From Gammaproteobacteria bacterium (GTDB lineage Bacteria; Pseudomonadota; Gammaproteobacteria; Eutrophobiales; Eutrophobiaceae): a stretch of 64,000 bases of DNA. The first letter of the stretch is position 1; the number at the start of each line of letters is the position of its first letter. Of the stretch, positions 18,745 through 28,711 are shown one piece after another. The position numbers and the translations under genes are program-made. Where the stretch lies: the NCBI GenBank assembly GCA_012103475.1, contig WLWS01000004.1, forward strand, positions 1 to 64,000, given 5' to 3'. The notes beneath the pieces were generated by a model. It was not told the DNA's origin and did not search any database. It saw only the letters and a program-made list of their open reading frames with translations.

Positions 18745-20421
18745 ATGAGCACAAAGAAGAAAACTACGCATCGCGTGATACGCGCGCCCCGTGGTAACAC
18801 ACTCAGCGCCAAATCATGGTTAACCGAAGCACCCTTACGCATGATTATGAATAACCTCGATCCTGAGGTGGCCGAGCGTCCGGAAGATCTGGTGGTTTAT
18901 GGTGGTATTGGTCGTGCAGCACGCAACTGGGAGTGCTTTGACAAAATAGTGGAAACCTTAAAATCACTTGAAAGCGATGAAACACTGCTGGTGCAGTCAG
19001 GCAAACCGGTAGGCGTTATGAAAACCCATAGTGATGCACCACGCGTATTGATTGCCAACTCCAATCTGGTTCCTGCCTGGGCAAACTGGGAACACTTTAA
19101 CGAACTGGATCGCAAAGGTCTGATGATGTACGGCCAGATGACAGCAGGATCGTGGATCTACATTGCCAGTCAGGGCATCGTTCAGGGCACCTACGAAACC
19201 TTTGTCGAAATGGGTCGACAGCATTTCAATGGTGAACTAAAGGGCAAATGGATCCTGACCGCAGGTCTGGGTGGTATGGGCGGCGCGCAACCGCTTGCGG
19301 CTACGATGGCAGGTGCATCGATGATTGCGATTGAATGTCAGGAGAGTCGTATCGATTTCAGATTACGTACCGGCTACCTTGATAAAAAGGCACTGACTAT
19401 TGAGCAAGCTATGACTATGTTGGCAGAGGCACACAAAGCCCGGCAAGCTGTCTCAATAGGTTTAGTCGGTAACGCCGCTGAATTGCTACCACGCATGTTA
19501 GAACTGGGTATTCGACCTGATGCCGTAACCGATCAGACTTCCGCACACGATCCGGTAAATGGCTACCTACCACTCGGCTGGGAACTTTCCAAATGGGAGG
19601 CAATGCGTAGTAGCGATCCGGAAAAGGTCGCCGCTGGGGCGAAGAAGTCCATGGCCATCCATGTCCGGGCCATGCTCGATTTTCAAAAAACGGGAATCCC
19701 GGTATTCGACTATGGAAATAACATACGACAGGTGGCCAAAGATGTGGGTGTTGAAAATGCTTTTGATTTTCCCGGCTTCGTCCCGGCCTATATCCGCCCG
19801 CTGTTTTGCCGGGGTGTTGGCCCTTTTCGTTGGGTGGCGCTATCGGGTGATCCAGAGGACATTTATAAAACCGACAAAAAAGTAAAAGAACTGATCCCGA
19901 ACGATGCGCATCTACATAACTGGCTGGACATGGCTCGTGAGCGTATTCAATTTCAGGGCCTACCCGCTCGCATTTGCTGGGTCGGTCTTGGTCAGCGACA
20001 TCGACTTGGTCTGGCGTTTAACGAGATGGTCAAATCAGGTGAACTCTCAGCGCCGGTAGTAATCGGCAGAGATCATCTTGATGCCGGTTCAGTCGCCAGT
20101 CCCAACCGTGAAACCGAAGCGATGAAAGACGGCTCTGATGCAGTTGCCGACTGGCCATTGCTTAATGCATTGCTAAACACAGCAAGTGGCGCGACCTGGG
20201 TGTCGATTCACCATGGTGGAGGTGTCGGTATGGGTTATTCCATTCACGCCGGTGTCGTTATCGTCTGTGATGGTAGTGATGAGGCAGCCACCCGCATCGG
20301 CCGTGTACTCTGGAACGATCCGGCTTCCGGTGTAATGCGCCATGCCGATGCCGGCTATGAGACTGCTATCGATTGTGCTCGCGAGAATCGTGATGGTCTG
20401 CACCTGCCCATGATTGATTAG
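18745..20421 (+). CDS. hutU: Urocanate hydratase
   Basis: Adds water to urocanate to give imidazolonepropionate, using tightly bound NAD. The 558-residue length is normal. Recognisable blocks are [16 protein letters not shown]-like (residues 85-95), [17 protein letters not shown] (NAD loop), [50 protein letters not shown] and [24 protein letters not shown] site lies before the ATG, 12 bp after hutF, and hutH follows after 9 bp, so it is mid-operon. Confidence 0.98.
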   Translation: MSTKKKTTHRVIRAPRGNTLSAKSWLTEAPLRMIMNNLDPEVAERPEDLVVYGGIGRAARNWECFDKIVETLKSLESDETLLVQSGKPVGVMKTHSDAPRVLIANSNLVPAWANWEHFNELDRKGLMMYGQMTAGSWIYIASQGIVQGTYETFVEMGRQHFNGELKGKWILTAGLGGMGGAQPLAATMAGASMIAIECQESRIDFRLRTGYLDKKALTIEQAMTMLAEAHKARQAVSIGLVGNAAELLPRMLELGIRPDAVTDQTSAHDPVNGYLPLGWELSKWEAMRSSDPEKVAAGAKKSMAIHVRAMLDFQKTGIPVFDYGNNIRQVAKDVGVENAFDFPGFVPAYIRPLFCRGVGPFRWVALSGDPEDIYKTDKKVKELIPNDAHLHNWLDMARERIQFQGLPARICWVGLGQRHRLGLAFNEMVKSGELSAPVVIGRDHLDAGSVASPNRETEAMKDGSDAVADWPLLNALLNTASGATWVSIHHGGGVGMGYSIHAGVVIVCDGSDEAATRIGRVLWNDPASGVMRHADAGYETAIDCARENRDGLHLPMID

Positions 20422-20430
20422 AGACTTGTC

Positions 20431-21960
20431 ATGAAAAAACTTAAATTAAATGCCGGCCGGATAAATCTCTCCACATTGCGGGAAATCGCTGAGCAGGCAC
20501 AGCATGTCAGTATTAGTAAAAGCAACTATCTGGCCATTGATCAATGTAACGCAACAGTCAACGAACTTTGCGCAACTGATGTAGCCACTTACGGCATCAA
20601 CACCGGCTTCGGTAAAATGGCTCAGACCCGTATCCCGGCCGATAAACTAAGCGAGTTGCAACACAATCTATTACTATCGCACAGTTGTGGTGTTGGCGAT
20701 TATCTTGCTGATGACATTGTCCGATTGATGCTGGTGCTTAAGATCCTTAGTCTTGCGCGCGGCCATTCCGGTGTGCGCAGGCAAATTGTTGATGCCCTAC
20801 TTGCCTTGCTAAACCACGAAGTCTATCCATGCATTCCGGAAAAAGGCTCCGTCGGTGCTTCCGGTGACCTCGCACCACTGGCTCATATGAGTGCCGTATT
20901 GCTTGGCGTTGGCGAGGTGAGACACAAGGGAAAAATCTTTTCTGCACAGACGGGACTGGCTATCGCCGGGCTCGACGCTCTGACTCTGGGCCCGAAAGAA
21001 GGTCTGGCACTGATTAACGGTACTCAGGCATCGACAGCGATAGCATTGATTCATTTTTTCAGCATTGAAAAGATCTTCGCGGCAGCCACTCTTATTGGCG
21101 CTTTATCTGTGGATGCGATGAAAGGAAGTGATGCGCCATTTGATCCACGTATTCATGAATTGCGTGGTCATCAGGGTCAGATTGACAGTGCCGCCGCTTA
21201 TCGAACATTGTTGAATGGTAGTGAAATTCGTCATTCACATATTGATTGTGAGAAAGTACAGGATCCCTATTCTCTTCGTTGCCAACCGCAAGTTATGGGC
21301 GCCATTCTCGAAGCACTGCGTTATGCCGGAAAGACACTGACAATAGAAGCAAACGCTGTCACTGATAACCCCCTGATTTTCACTGATACGAATGAGGCAC
21401 TTTCCGGTGGCAATTTCCATGCTGAGCCGGTTGCTCTGGTGGCCGATCAACTGGCAATCGCCGCCTCTGAAATTGGCGCCATCGCGGAGCGACGTATTGC
21501 GAATCTGGTCGATCCGGTTTTGAGTTTGCTACCTGCATTTCTGGTGGACGAGCCCGGATTAAATTCGGGTTTTATGATTGCTCAGGTTACCGCAGCAGCG
21601 CTCGCCTCCGAAAACAAATCACTTGCTCATCCGGCCAGCGTTGACAGCTTACCGACCTCGGCGAATCAGGAAGATCATGTTTCCATGGCAACATTTGCCG
21701 CACGTCGACTTGGCAACATCGTCGAAAACCTTTCCGGGATTCTATCGATAGAACTGCTTGCCGCTGCACAGGCCATCGAATTCCATCGTCCTCAACTTAC
21801 CTCGCCTGCTCTGGAAAAAGCCATTAGCCACTTGCGGGAAAGCGTTGCCAGTTATGATAAGGATCGTTATTTCGCACCTGATATAGAAAAAGCAAAAGAT
21901 CTGTTGATGTCGGCCGAATTCAGTAAAGATATTCAGTCACTGCTACCCAGTTATGCCTGA
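20431..21960 (+). CDS. hutH: Histidine ammonia-lyase
   Basis: Deaminates L-histidine to urocanate, the first step of the pathway and the source of the HutC inducer. The Ala143-Ser144-Gly145 triplet in GSVGASGDLAPLAHM cyclises to the MIO electrophile. Other family blocks are YGINTGFGKMAQTRI, LINGTQAS, QDPYSLRCQPQVMGA, NPLIF and SADQEDHVSM-like SANQEDHVSM. The 509-residue length is normal. The gene overlaps hutG by 8 bp. Confidence 0.98.
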   Translation: MKKLKLNAGRINLSTLREIAEQAQHVSISKSNYLAIDQCNATVNELCATDVATYGINTGFGKMAQTRIPADKLSELQHNLLLSHSCGVGDYLADDIVRLMLVLKILSLARGHSGVRRQIVDALLALLNHEVYPCIPEKGSVGASGDLAPLAHMSAVLLGVGEVRHKGKIFSAQTGLAIAGLDALTLGPKEGLALINGTQASTAIALIHFFSIEKIFAAATLIGALSVDAMKGSDAPFDPRIHELRGHQGQIDSAAAYRTLLNGSEIRHSHIDCEKVQDPYSLRCQPQVMGAILEALRYAGKTLTIEANAVTDNPLIFTDTNEALSGGNFHAEPVALVADQLAIAASEIGAIAERRIANLVDPVLSLLPAFLVDEPGLNSGFMIAQVTAAALASENKSLAHPASVDSLPTSANQEDHVSMATFAARRLGNIVENLSGILSIELLAAAQAIEFHRPQLTSPALEKAISHLRESVASYDKDRYFAPDIEKAKDLLMSAEFSKDIQSLLPSYA

Positions 21961-22732
21961 TCTTTTCGAGTGTAGGTCAGGCAACAGTCCGCTACTGCTC
22001 AGTTCACCGCACGACGGTGCGGACTTTCCTGCTAAGTTAATTGAGCAACTGAATCCTATTGCCCTGATCAATCAGGATCGGGACTGGTTTGTCACTGAAC
22101 TCTACAGATTTGCAGACAAGATGGATGTCAGCTTTATCCGCGCCAACTATTCACGTTATGTAGTCGACTTAAATCGCTCTCCTGAAGGTGAGCTACTCTA
22201 TCCGGGTAGAATGGAAACCGGACTATGCCCTTTGACTACATTTAATGGTGAGGCACTCTACGCGGAAAACTGCGAACCGGATGAAAGCGAGATCAAGTCA
22301 CGTATAAACCGTTACTGGTTACCCTATCATCTGAAAATCGAAGAAGAACTGGAACGGATAAAATCTATCCACGGCTATGCCCTGCTCTGGGACGCGCATT
22401 CAATCAGGGCTGAAGTTCCTCAGCTTTTTGATGGTGTACTACCAGATCTTAATTTTGGTACTGCAGATGGTAAAGCCTGTAAGCCCGACATCGTTAATTC
22501 ACTGTTGTCATTGGTAAAACAATATTCAGATTATAAGTTTGTTTTGAATGGTCGTTTCAAGGGCGGTTACATCACCAGACATTATGGTAACCCCGAGAAT
22601 AATGTTCATGCTATACAATTGGAAATTAACCAGTCAACTTATCTTGGCGACAAACTCCTACCTGAATTAGATAAACGAAAAAGTGATAAGCTCTCTGCTC
22701 TTTTAGAGCAATTATTTGGATTACTGGCTTAA
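21953..22732 (+). CDS. hutG: N-formylglutamate deformylase
   Basis: Releases formate and L-glutamate from N-formylglutamate, the last step when HutF is present. The 259-residue protein has the FGase signature SPHDGADFP near the start, ANYSRYVVDLNR, the metal-binding LLWDAHSIRAEVP and FKGGYITRHYG, and a final AIQLEINQSTYL. It overlaps hutH at its start and the convergent sulfotransferase gene by 12 bp at its end, so it closes the operon. Confidence 0.96.
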   Translation: MPDLFECRSGNSPLLLSSPHDGADFPAKLIEQLNPIALINQDRDWFVTELYRFADKMDVSFIRANYSRYVVDLNRSPEGELLYPGRMETGLCPLTTFNGEALYAENCEPDESEIKSRINRYWLPYHLKIEEELERIKSIHGYALLWDAHSIRAEVPQLFDGVLPDLNFGTADGKACKPDIVNSLLSLVKQYSDYKFVLNGRFKGGYITRHYGNPENNVHAIQLEINQSTYLGDKLLPELDKRKSDKLSALLEQLFGLLA

Positions 22733-24601
22733 GGCACCAGTCTCAAGATCGACACCTTCTGCATGCAGCGCATTCTTCAAGGGGCTCAGGAAGTCCTGAT
22801 AGTGGAGCAATGCGGAATTCTTTACTGCTACCGTGTCCCTGATTTGAACCGCACTTAAAGTACTCACCGGATTGCCTTTGCTCTGAAAATCAAGACAGCT
22901 GTCTTCCCAGTCAAGATTACAATGTGCGATTAGTTGCGGGGCCATTGTAGAAAAATCACTGGCAAGTGTTTCGTACTGAATGCTCATAAAACGAGCACCG
23001 AGGCTCTGCTCCCAGTAATTCATTAACTGTGCATATTGACTGTAGTAATGAGCAATATCATTCAAGCTATGCGTAAATGACCAGAAGCGTGAAAATTTGT
23101 GTTTGAAAATTGAAAAACAGGTGTCGATCGGATTACGCCTGATATGCAGAACCGGCGCATTCGGAAAAAGAATGCTGAGTAAGCCTATCGCTTCAAAATT
23201 GAGTGGGTTTTTGTCCGTAAAATGTGTGGCGGAAGACATCTCAGGCCGATCAGTCAAATAGGCGTTCACCCATTGCTTCAATAAACCGCTGTCCGGCAAT
23301 GTGTCGGTACTTGTTTTCAGTACTGAGTCCAATATTTGCGGTAACAACGGTCGCTCACCACCCGCTTCAATCAGTGAATGAGCGGAAAGACAGGTTTCGA
23401 CCAGTGTTGTACCTGAACGCGGCATGCCAAGAACAAAGATCGGACAGGGCATGGCATTTTCCATAACAGATCTAGTGACTTCCTTTGTAAATATAGATTT
23501 TATTTTGCGTGTTTTCTCAAAGGCAGCCTGTCGGTCATAAAGCTGCTGATGTTTTTCAGCCTGGTACTTATTAAGATGATTTGCTTTTTCAAAAGCTGTG
23601 AAGGCAGATGAATAATCCTTCCTCGCTTCGTACACCTGTGCCAGAGCGAACTCAATATCGATTGCCTGTTCTTTATTAGACCAGTCGCTACAACTCAATT
23701 TAAGTAAACAATCGAATTCATCATCCGTTAATTTACCCCGGGTCACATTAACCAGTTGCCTGTACGCATCAACATTATCTTCTTCAAGCTGTAGAGCGTG
23801 TCGACAGCATCCCGCTGCGTGTTGAAAATCACCATGGTAAGTATGTAACAAAGCCAGTGAAACCTGCACCTCTGCCATATCAGGATCAATTGATTGCGCT
23901 TTTTGCAATGCCTCACGAGCCCTGTTGTATTCAAAACACTGAAGACATATCTGCGCGTAACGCGCGAGGTCTTCCGCATTACCCTGACGTAACTCCAGTA
24001 CTTTACGAAAATTTTCTTCGGCTAAACGAATACGGCCCTGCTCAATATAGGCAGTACACAACATCTGCCAGGCGAGTGGATCATGGGGAAGCATCTCAAT
24101 CCAGCTTCTTGCCTTCTGTTCAAGTTTTAACCAATCTGCTTTTTGTGTAAACAGAAGGCAGGTCAATCTGAAAAGTGAGGGACTGCGTTCATCCATTTCG
24201 CTCAGCTTGCCAATTACAGATTCAGCTTGCTCGAGCTCGTTCAGAGCGATCTGTGCTTCAGCAAGTCTTTCAAGAGCGGGAGGAAAAGCAGGGTTAATCT
24301 TAATTATATTTACGGCTTCAATTTTGGCAGCATCGTAATCGCCTGTAGTCATTAGATGGGTTAAGAGATTCATACGGAAACCGATTTGCTGCGATTCAAG
24401 CCGGACAGCACTCTGCAGTAAAGGAGCGGCTTCTTCATAGGCACCAGATTGACTGAGCGCCAGACCAAATAAACTCATGACTTCAGCGTCATCTGTTGCC
24501 AACTCATAGGCCTTGCGAAAAAACGTAAGCGCTTCTTCTTGACGACCCGATTGTTGAGCCGCTATTCCGGAGTCCAGTAAAGAGTCTAATTGCCGGGTCA
24601 T
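22721..24601 (-). CDS. TPR-repeat sulfotransferase
   Basis: A 626-residue two-part protein. Residues 1 to about 370 are tetratricopeptide repeats, beginning GIAAQQSGRQEEALTFFRKAYEL. Residues about 395-620 are a PAPS-dependent sulfotransferase domain: the 5'-phosphosulfate loop is FVLGMPRSGTTLVE and the 3'-phosphate region is VLHIRRNPIDTCFSIF. Such fusions are common in marine proteobacteria and may sulfate proteins or polysaccharides, but the acceptor is unknown. No signal peptide is present. The gene is convergent with hutG and probably unrelated to it. Confidence 0.88.
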   Translation of the reverse strand: MTRQLDSLLDSGIAAQQSGRQEEALTFFRKAYELATDDAEVMSLFGLALSQSGAYEEAAPLLQSAVRLESQQIGFRMNLLTHLMTTGDYDAAKIEAVNIIKINPAFPPALERLAEAQIALNELEQAESVIGKLSEMDERSPSLFRLTCLLFTQKADWLKLEQKARSWIEMLPHDPLAWQMLCTAYIEQGRIRLAEENFRKVLELRQGNAEDLARYAQICLQCFEYNRAREALQKAQSIDPDMAEVQVSLALLHTYHGDFQHAAGCCRHALQLEEDNVDAYRQLVNVTRGKLTDDEFDCLLKLSCSDWSNKEQAIDIEFALAQVYEARKDYSSAFTAFEKANHLNKYQAEKHQQLYDRQAAFEKTRKIKSIFTKEVTRSVMENAMPCPIFVLGMPRSGTTLVETCLSAHSLIEAGGERPLLPQILDSVLKTSTDTLPDSGLLKQWVNAYLTDRPEMSSATHFTDKNPLNFEAIGLLSILFPNAPVLHIRRNPIDTCFSIFKHKFSRFWSFTHSLNDIAHYYSQYAQLMNYWEQSLGARFMSIQYETLASDFSTMAPQLIAHCNLDWEDSCLDFQSKGNPVSTLSAVQIRDTVAVKNSALLHYQDFLSPLKNALHAEGVDLETGALSQ

Positions 24602-24682
24602 TATCGATCAAAATTTGGAAGGCGCATGAGACAAGTGTACTAGATGACGCGAAAAGCTTGCATAATTCTGAACACGAGAAAC

Positions 24683-24707
24683 AAAAAAGGGGCCAACGGC
24701 CCCTTTT
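24683..24707 (-). terminator. Intrinsic terminator
   Basis: GGGGCC (24689-24694), AAC, then GGCCCC (24698-24703), flanked by A6 and T4. On the minus strand the stem ends in six T, so it serves the PEP-CTERM gene ending at 24731. The symmetry also allows bidirectional action. Confidence 0.85.
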
Positions 24708-24730
24708 CATAAACAACTATTACTCTGAGC

Positions 24731-25396
24731 TTAAGCAGATTTTCTTCTGCCGGCACCTAAGCCAAGTAAGCCGAGCCCCATTATCGCCAGAGTAGCGGGT
24801 TCAGGAACTGCATGAAAATCCAGATTTAAGTCCCAATGATGAGAATTCATATCCGGGCTTTGTACCCAGGCCGAGCCACCGAAAGCACCTGTTTTATCAT
24901 TCGCCCCATCACCCATCTGAAAACCGTAACCAGCTACCATTGCATTGATGTTAAATGAGGTGTTTGAGTTTACAGCCGGACTGTCAAATGTGATTGAGCC
25001 AGAAACAGTATCGAAGAAAGTCCAGGTTGATGCATCACCACCACCACCGTGTTTCAGGTTAAAGCCAGTGTGATCATCCGTATACCCTGTGAACAGGAGA
25101 TTGATGTCTGCCATGACAGAATCAGGGTTAGTCGCCGAGGCAATCAAACTACCTGTCCAGTCAGCAGAATTTAAAGAACTGTTATCAATGGTGAATGTAC
25201 CCGTGATATCAAAGTAATTATCGTTGCAAGACGGGCTACCAAAATCCGTACTGGTCCAGAGTCCGTGTGGACTACCACTGCAATTTACTTTACTGGTACT
25301 GGTGACGTTATAAACAATTGTCGCCTGAGCCGAAATACTGAGTGCCAGTAATATGCTCAGGATCAGGAATTTTTTAATTATATTAGTCATTTTCAT
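24731..25396 (-). CDS. PEP-CTERM-anchored exported protein
   Basis: A 221-residue protein with a signal peptide (IIKKFLILSILLALSISAQA, cleaved about residue 26) and a C-terminal sorting signal AVPEPATLAIMGLGLLGLGA followed by basic GRRKSA. That tripartite end is the target of exosortase, which implies that the organism has an exosortase elsewhere. The body is rich in Ser, Asp, Gly and Asn, as in extracellular matrix or surface proteins of this class. No enzyme domain is seen. It has its own terminator. Confidence 0.88.
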   Translation of the reverse strand: MKMTNIIKKFLILSILLALSISAQATIVYNVTSTSKVNCSGSPHGLWTSTDFGSPSCNDNYFDITGTFTIDNSSLNSADWTGSLIASATNPDSVMADINLLFTGYTDDHTGFNLKHGGGGDASTWTFFDTVSGSITFDSPAVNSNTSFNINAMVAGYGFQMGDGANDKTGAFGGSAWVQSPDMNSHHWDLNLDFHAVPEPATLAIMGLGLLGLGAGRRKSA

Positions 25397-25620
25397 TTCT
25401 TATATCTGAATGTCTGGCTAATTACTCCGCAATCAAAGTGCCAACTTTAAACTACTTTAAAAACAAAGACTTAAAAGATTGCTTCTATAAACCTGTAAAG
25501 AAGTTCGACAGGGCTCAAATATACAAATTGGTCTAACCTTTTGTTTTCAATAGCTTTATTACTCTATCCTTAAGAAGGACAAGCGACGAAATAATTTACA
25601 GTCTGCTCCTAACTTTACGC

Positions 25621-26529
25621 TCAGTTCTCAGATTTCAGTTCTCTGGTAGGTACTTGCACATTACAGATTTCGATACGTCCCGCCGGGTCTGCAAACCAGC
25701 TTTCTTTTCGAAAGGTTCGGGACTGAACATAATTCTGAAAAGTCCTGGTCTCGGTTTTCAATATTTGCAATTTGGCACGCTCAGACTCCGGTATGTCATC
25801 TCCAAAACGAATACGGCTTATCTCCACATTTTCTTTCTCATCTTCGTAGAAACCGAGAAATCCCGTACCGCGCGGCAAACTCGACAGTGTCTCGACCCCG
25901 CTTAAAACACGACCTATAAGCGTGACATTTCGGTCAAGATGCCGCGGTGCATGCCCTGTCACCACATAGAGTTCCGCTCCGTTACCGCTGTTGAACGCAT
26001 AGTCACGACCAACACCCAACATACCGTAGCAATGAGTCAGCCAGGCCCGTTTGCCGTCGCTGGCTACTGGAAAACCGTCAACGAAACCGACTTCTTCTGC
26101 ATAAGCATCGCGACTTTCGAGAGGCACAATATCAAGCCCTTTTCGCTCTCAAAAAAACTCTGGCTCAAGTTCAGTTTTAGCATCGCCCAGAGTTCTGGCA
26201 CCGTCTTTACCAGCCAGAGAATCGCCCCATTGCACAACGTAATTATCCTGAACACGAATAATCGCCAGACCGTCAAAGTAAGCCTGACTGACCAGTTGAC
26301 GAATATTGCGGATCACCTCGGGTGCAAAAGCCGGCGCCAGTTCAAAAATTACCTGGCCCCTTGCATGTTGCATATAGAGCAGGTTTTTATCTTCCGGTGT
26401 ACGCCAGTCGGCGCCGCTTGACGAGTCGAGAATACCCTGACTGCTTAATAAAGTATCTGCGTTTATGAAATTCATAAGTAATATGGCTAAGATGAAAAGA
26501 TAGATTGGAAATCTGTTAAAAATCTGCAT
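25621..26529 (-). pseudogene. Exported cyclophilin-type peptidyl-prolyl isomerase, interrupted by a UGA
   Basis: An exported PPIase-like protein with an N-terminal signal anchor (LFILAILLMNFINA). The cyclophilin-like body includes APEVIRNIRQLVSQAYFDGLAIIRVQDNYVVQWGD, HCYGMLGVGRDY, GNGAELYVVTGHAPRHLDRNVTLIGRVLSGVETLSSLPRG. TGA at 26149-26151 follows ELEPEFF. The same frame continues with ERKGLDIV and then the second half, so a single change such as CGA to TGA would create the stop. The window encodes selenocysteine machinery, but this residue is not in a redox motif and no good SECIS hairpin follows, so nonsense is preferred. Restored length is about 302 residues. Confidence 0.8.
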
Positions 26530-26587
26530 GAGATAATTACCCTTCAGTTATCCTTGATATTTTATACACCTTAATCATAATTAGCCC

Positions 26588-27790
26588 GTGACTTCCATTG
26601 ATTACACAGATTCCAACTATTCTATCAGGCAAAGCTTTGCTGATGGTCATAATCGTTACTGGGAACGACTTGCCTCACCAGGTTCCTGGTTAACGGGTGC
26701 AGAACGTGTGGCCGTCGCCGCAGAGGTCAGGCAAGCCAAAAGCTGTGGTTTATGTGAACAACGTAAAAATGCGTTATCGCCTTATCAGGTAGATGGTGCG
26801 CATGACCATGCCAGCGAACTATCAGATACTATAGTTGAAGTGATTCATCGCATCGTTACCGATCCGGGCAGACTCACTAAAACCTGGTTCGATGGCATCA
26901 TGCAGCAGGGTCTCAGCGCAGAAAAATACGTTGAAGTGCTTGGCGTACTTGGAAATGTGTTAGCGATTGACGAATTTTGCCGTGGCCTCGATATTCCATT
27001 AAATGAATTACCTGAGCCCAAAGCAGGTGAAGCCGATAGTTACCGGCCGGCGAATATTCGTGAGGATGGTGATGGTGCCTGGGTACCACTCCTGCCAAAT
27101 ATAGTTGACGATGGCCCCGAGTCCGACCTTTGGGAAAATCGCACAGGTTATGTCATTCGCGCACTTAGTCTGGTACCCAATGAAGTTCGACATATGCTTG
27201 ACCTGCTTGAAGTTCATTATATTGACAATAAACAGATCTGGAACGTAACCGGATCACCGCGGGACACTTTAACTCGCGCACAAATGGAGACCGTAGCCGC
27301 CAGAGTGTCCGCACTCAACGGCTGCTTTTACTGAACTACCTCACATGCCTTGATGCTCCGTGAGGGCATCGAACTTGAAGGCAAGTCTGTCAATCTGGAC
27401 GGGCTGACTGATCCAAACTGTACGAACATTGACGGTATACCCAACTCCGAATCTCTGTTAAAACTGGCCAATGCCTTTATGGGCAAAGATCAGGCAGCGC
27501 TGGCCACGACCCGTGATGCTCTGGTTGAAAAAATGGGAGAGGAAGCCTTGGTCGATGCCATCGGCGTCGCATCAATTTTTCAAAGAATGGACAGGATAGC
27601 CGATGCAACAGGAATTCCTTCCGACGGCCCCGTGGCATTGATGCAGGAAGATCTGGCAAAGTTACTTGGCACCGATCAGTACGTTTCAGCTGGCAATACC
27701 AAACCGCTATTCTGGATTAAAAGAACCATGATCAAGCTCATTGCCATTCCGCAAATCAAGAAAATGATTCGAGAGAAAAGCGGGCATTAA
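26588..27790 (+). CDS. AhpD-like (carboxymuconolactone decarboxylase-fold) selenoprotein with in-frame UGA
   Basis: Read through the UGA at 27332-27334, this is one 400-residue protein of two AhpD-like halves. The N-terminal half has a CGLC pair (Cys53, Cys56). The C-terminal half reads ALNGCFY-U-TTSHALMLREG, so Cys246 and residue 249 form CxxU with His253 three residues further on, exactly the CxxC-xxx-H active site of AhpD-type peroxidases. The sequence is in frame on both sides, family-like throughout, and has no alternative frame. A hairpin fitting bacterial SECIS rules follows. tRNA-Sec, selB, selA and selD lie within the next 7 kb. Annotation software would split it at 27334 and 27350. 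The likely role is thiol/selenol peroxide or disulfide chemistry in the cytoplasm; the reductant is unknown. Confidence 0.85.
27332..27370 (+). promoter_or_regulatory. UGA-Sec codon with bacterial SECIS-like hairpin
   Basis: UGA is at 27332-27334. GATGCTC (27352-27358) pairs with GGGCATC (27364-27370), seven base pairs including one G-T wobble, around the loop CGTGA (27359-27363). The loop starts 24 nt after the UGA and has G at its second position followed by U. These properties fit the published bacterial SECIS model (loop 16-37 nt downstream, a G within its first two bases). An alternative stem CCTCAC/GTGAGG (27339-27344 and 27360-27365) competes with it. Confidence 0.7.
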
Positions 27791-27834
27791 TTGCTGCTAG
27801 CACAGTTCGGCGCCTTAGAGCGAATCTTAGCGTT

Positions 27835-28596
27835 ATGAAGATATTGTTAGGTATAGGTTCCATTGTACTATTCGCTTACATTGGTGCCTCAGTCTTACTC
27901 TACATATTTCAACGTGATCTTTTATACTTTCCAACTGAAAAATATGAACACCCTTTTGATCGGTTTAGTATTTCAAGTCAAGGAGAGACTATTGAACTTA
28001 TCGTATTAAATAAGGGCAATAGCAAGGCCTTATTATACTTCGGTGGGAATGGCGAGGCAGTAGTCGCCAACGCTGAAGCGTTCTTATCTATTTTCTCAGA
28101 TCTAACAATATATCTTGTCAATTACAGAGGCTATGGTGGCAGTAGTGGTAAACCGACTGAATCTGGTATCTGTGCTGATTCATTAACGATATATGACGAA
28201 ATTATAGAACATCATACTCAACTCTCTGTGGCAGGCAGAAGTCTTGGCTCCGGCGTAGCTACTTATTTGGCGGCTGAGCGAACTATAGAAAGCATCGTAC
28301 TTATCACACCTTACGATAGCATTTTGAATGTAGTAAAAACAAGACTCCCTGTCTTTCCAGTAAAACTTTTACTGAAAGATCACTATGATTCATTGTCGAG
28401 AGTGAAAAATATTCAATCAAAAGTATTAGTTATTGCCGCGGAGCATGATCAAGTAATACCGATGAAGCATACACAAAGACTGATAGATGAATTTGGAAGC
28501 GGACAGACACGACTAAAAATCATAAGGAACTCGGGACATAATAGTCTTTCAATTAATGACGATTACCTATTAAGCCTTAAAGAGTTTGTACAATAA
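27835..28596 (+). CDS. Membrane-anchored alpha/beta hydrolase
   Basis: A 253-residue protein with one N-terminal membrane helix (about residues 3-25) and an alpha/beta-hydrolase fold. The oxyanion region is LLYFGGNGE, the strand before the elbow VNYRGYGGSSG, the nucleophile elbow AGRSLGSG (Ser), the acid Asp in AAEHDQVIP and the His in SGHNSLS. It resembles the YfhR/BEM46-type serine hydrolases facing the periplasm or the membrane surface. The substrate is unknown. It lies between the selenoprotein and tRNA-Sec and is more AT-rich than its neighbours. Confidence 0.85.
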   Translation: MKILLGIGSIVLFAYIGASVLLYIFQRDLLYFPTEKYEHPFDRFSISSQGETIELIVLNKGNSKALLYFGGNGEAVVANAEAFLSIFSDLTIYLVNYRGYGGSSGKPTESGICADSLTIYDEIIEHHTQLSVAGRSLGSGVATYLAAERTIESIVLITPYDSILNVVKTRLPVFPVKLLLKDHYDSLSRVKNIQSKVLVIAAEHDQVIPMKHTQRLIDEFGSGQTRLKIIRNSGHNSLSINDDYLLSLKEFVQ

Positions 28597-28603
28597 GGTA
28601 AAA

Positions 28604-28694
28604 CGGAAGAGGTAGGAGTCGAACCCACCAGACGCTTTATTGGCGTCTCACTGGTTTTGAAGACCAGGCACCCCACCGGGGACATCGCTCTTCC
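28604..28694 (-). tRNA. selC: tRNA-Sec (anticodon UCA)
   Basis: The minus strand reads GGAAGAGCGATGTCCCCGGT and folds as a class II tRNA with a long acceptor stem (GGAAGAG with CTCTTCC). The anticodon arm is CTGGT-CTTCAAA-ACCAG (anticodon TCA), the long variable arm GACGC...GCGTC, and the T-arm GGTGGGTTCGACTCC. CCA is not encoded. The gene is 18 bp beyond the selB stop, in the same direction. Confidence 0.96.
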
Positions 28695-28711
28695 TTAAAT
28701 AGATTTGTCGT

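Noticed and set aside
26140-26151. UGA in the cyclophilin gene as selenocysteine
   Set aside because: Not a redox site, and the only hairpin in the SECIS window has 4 bp and no G at the start of its loop.
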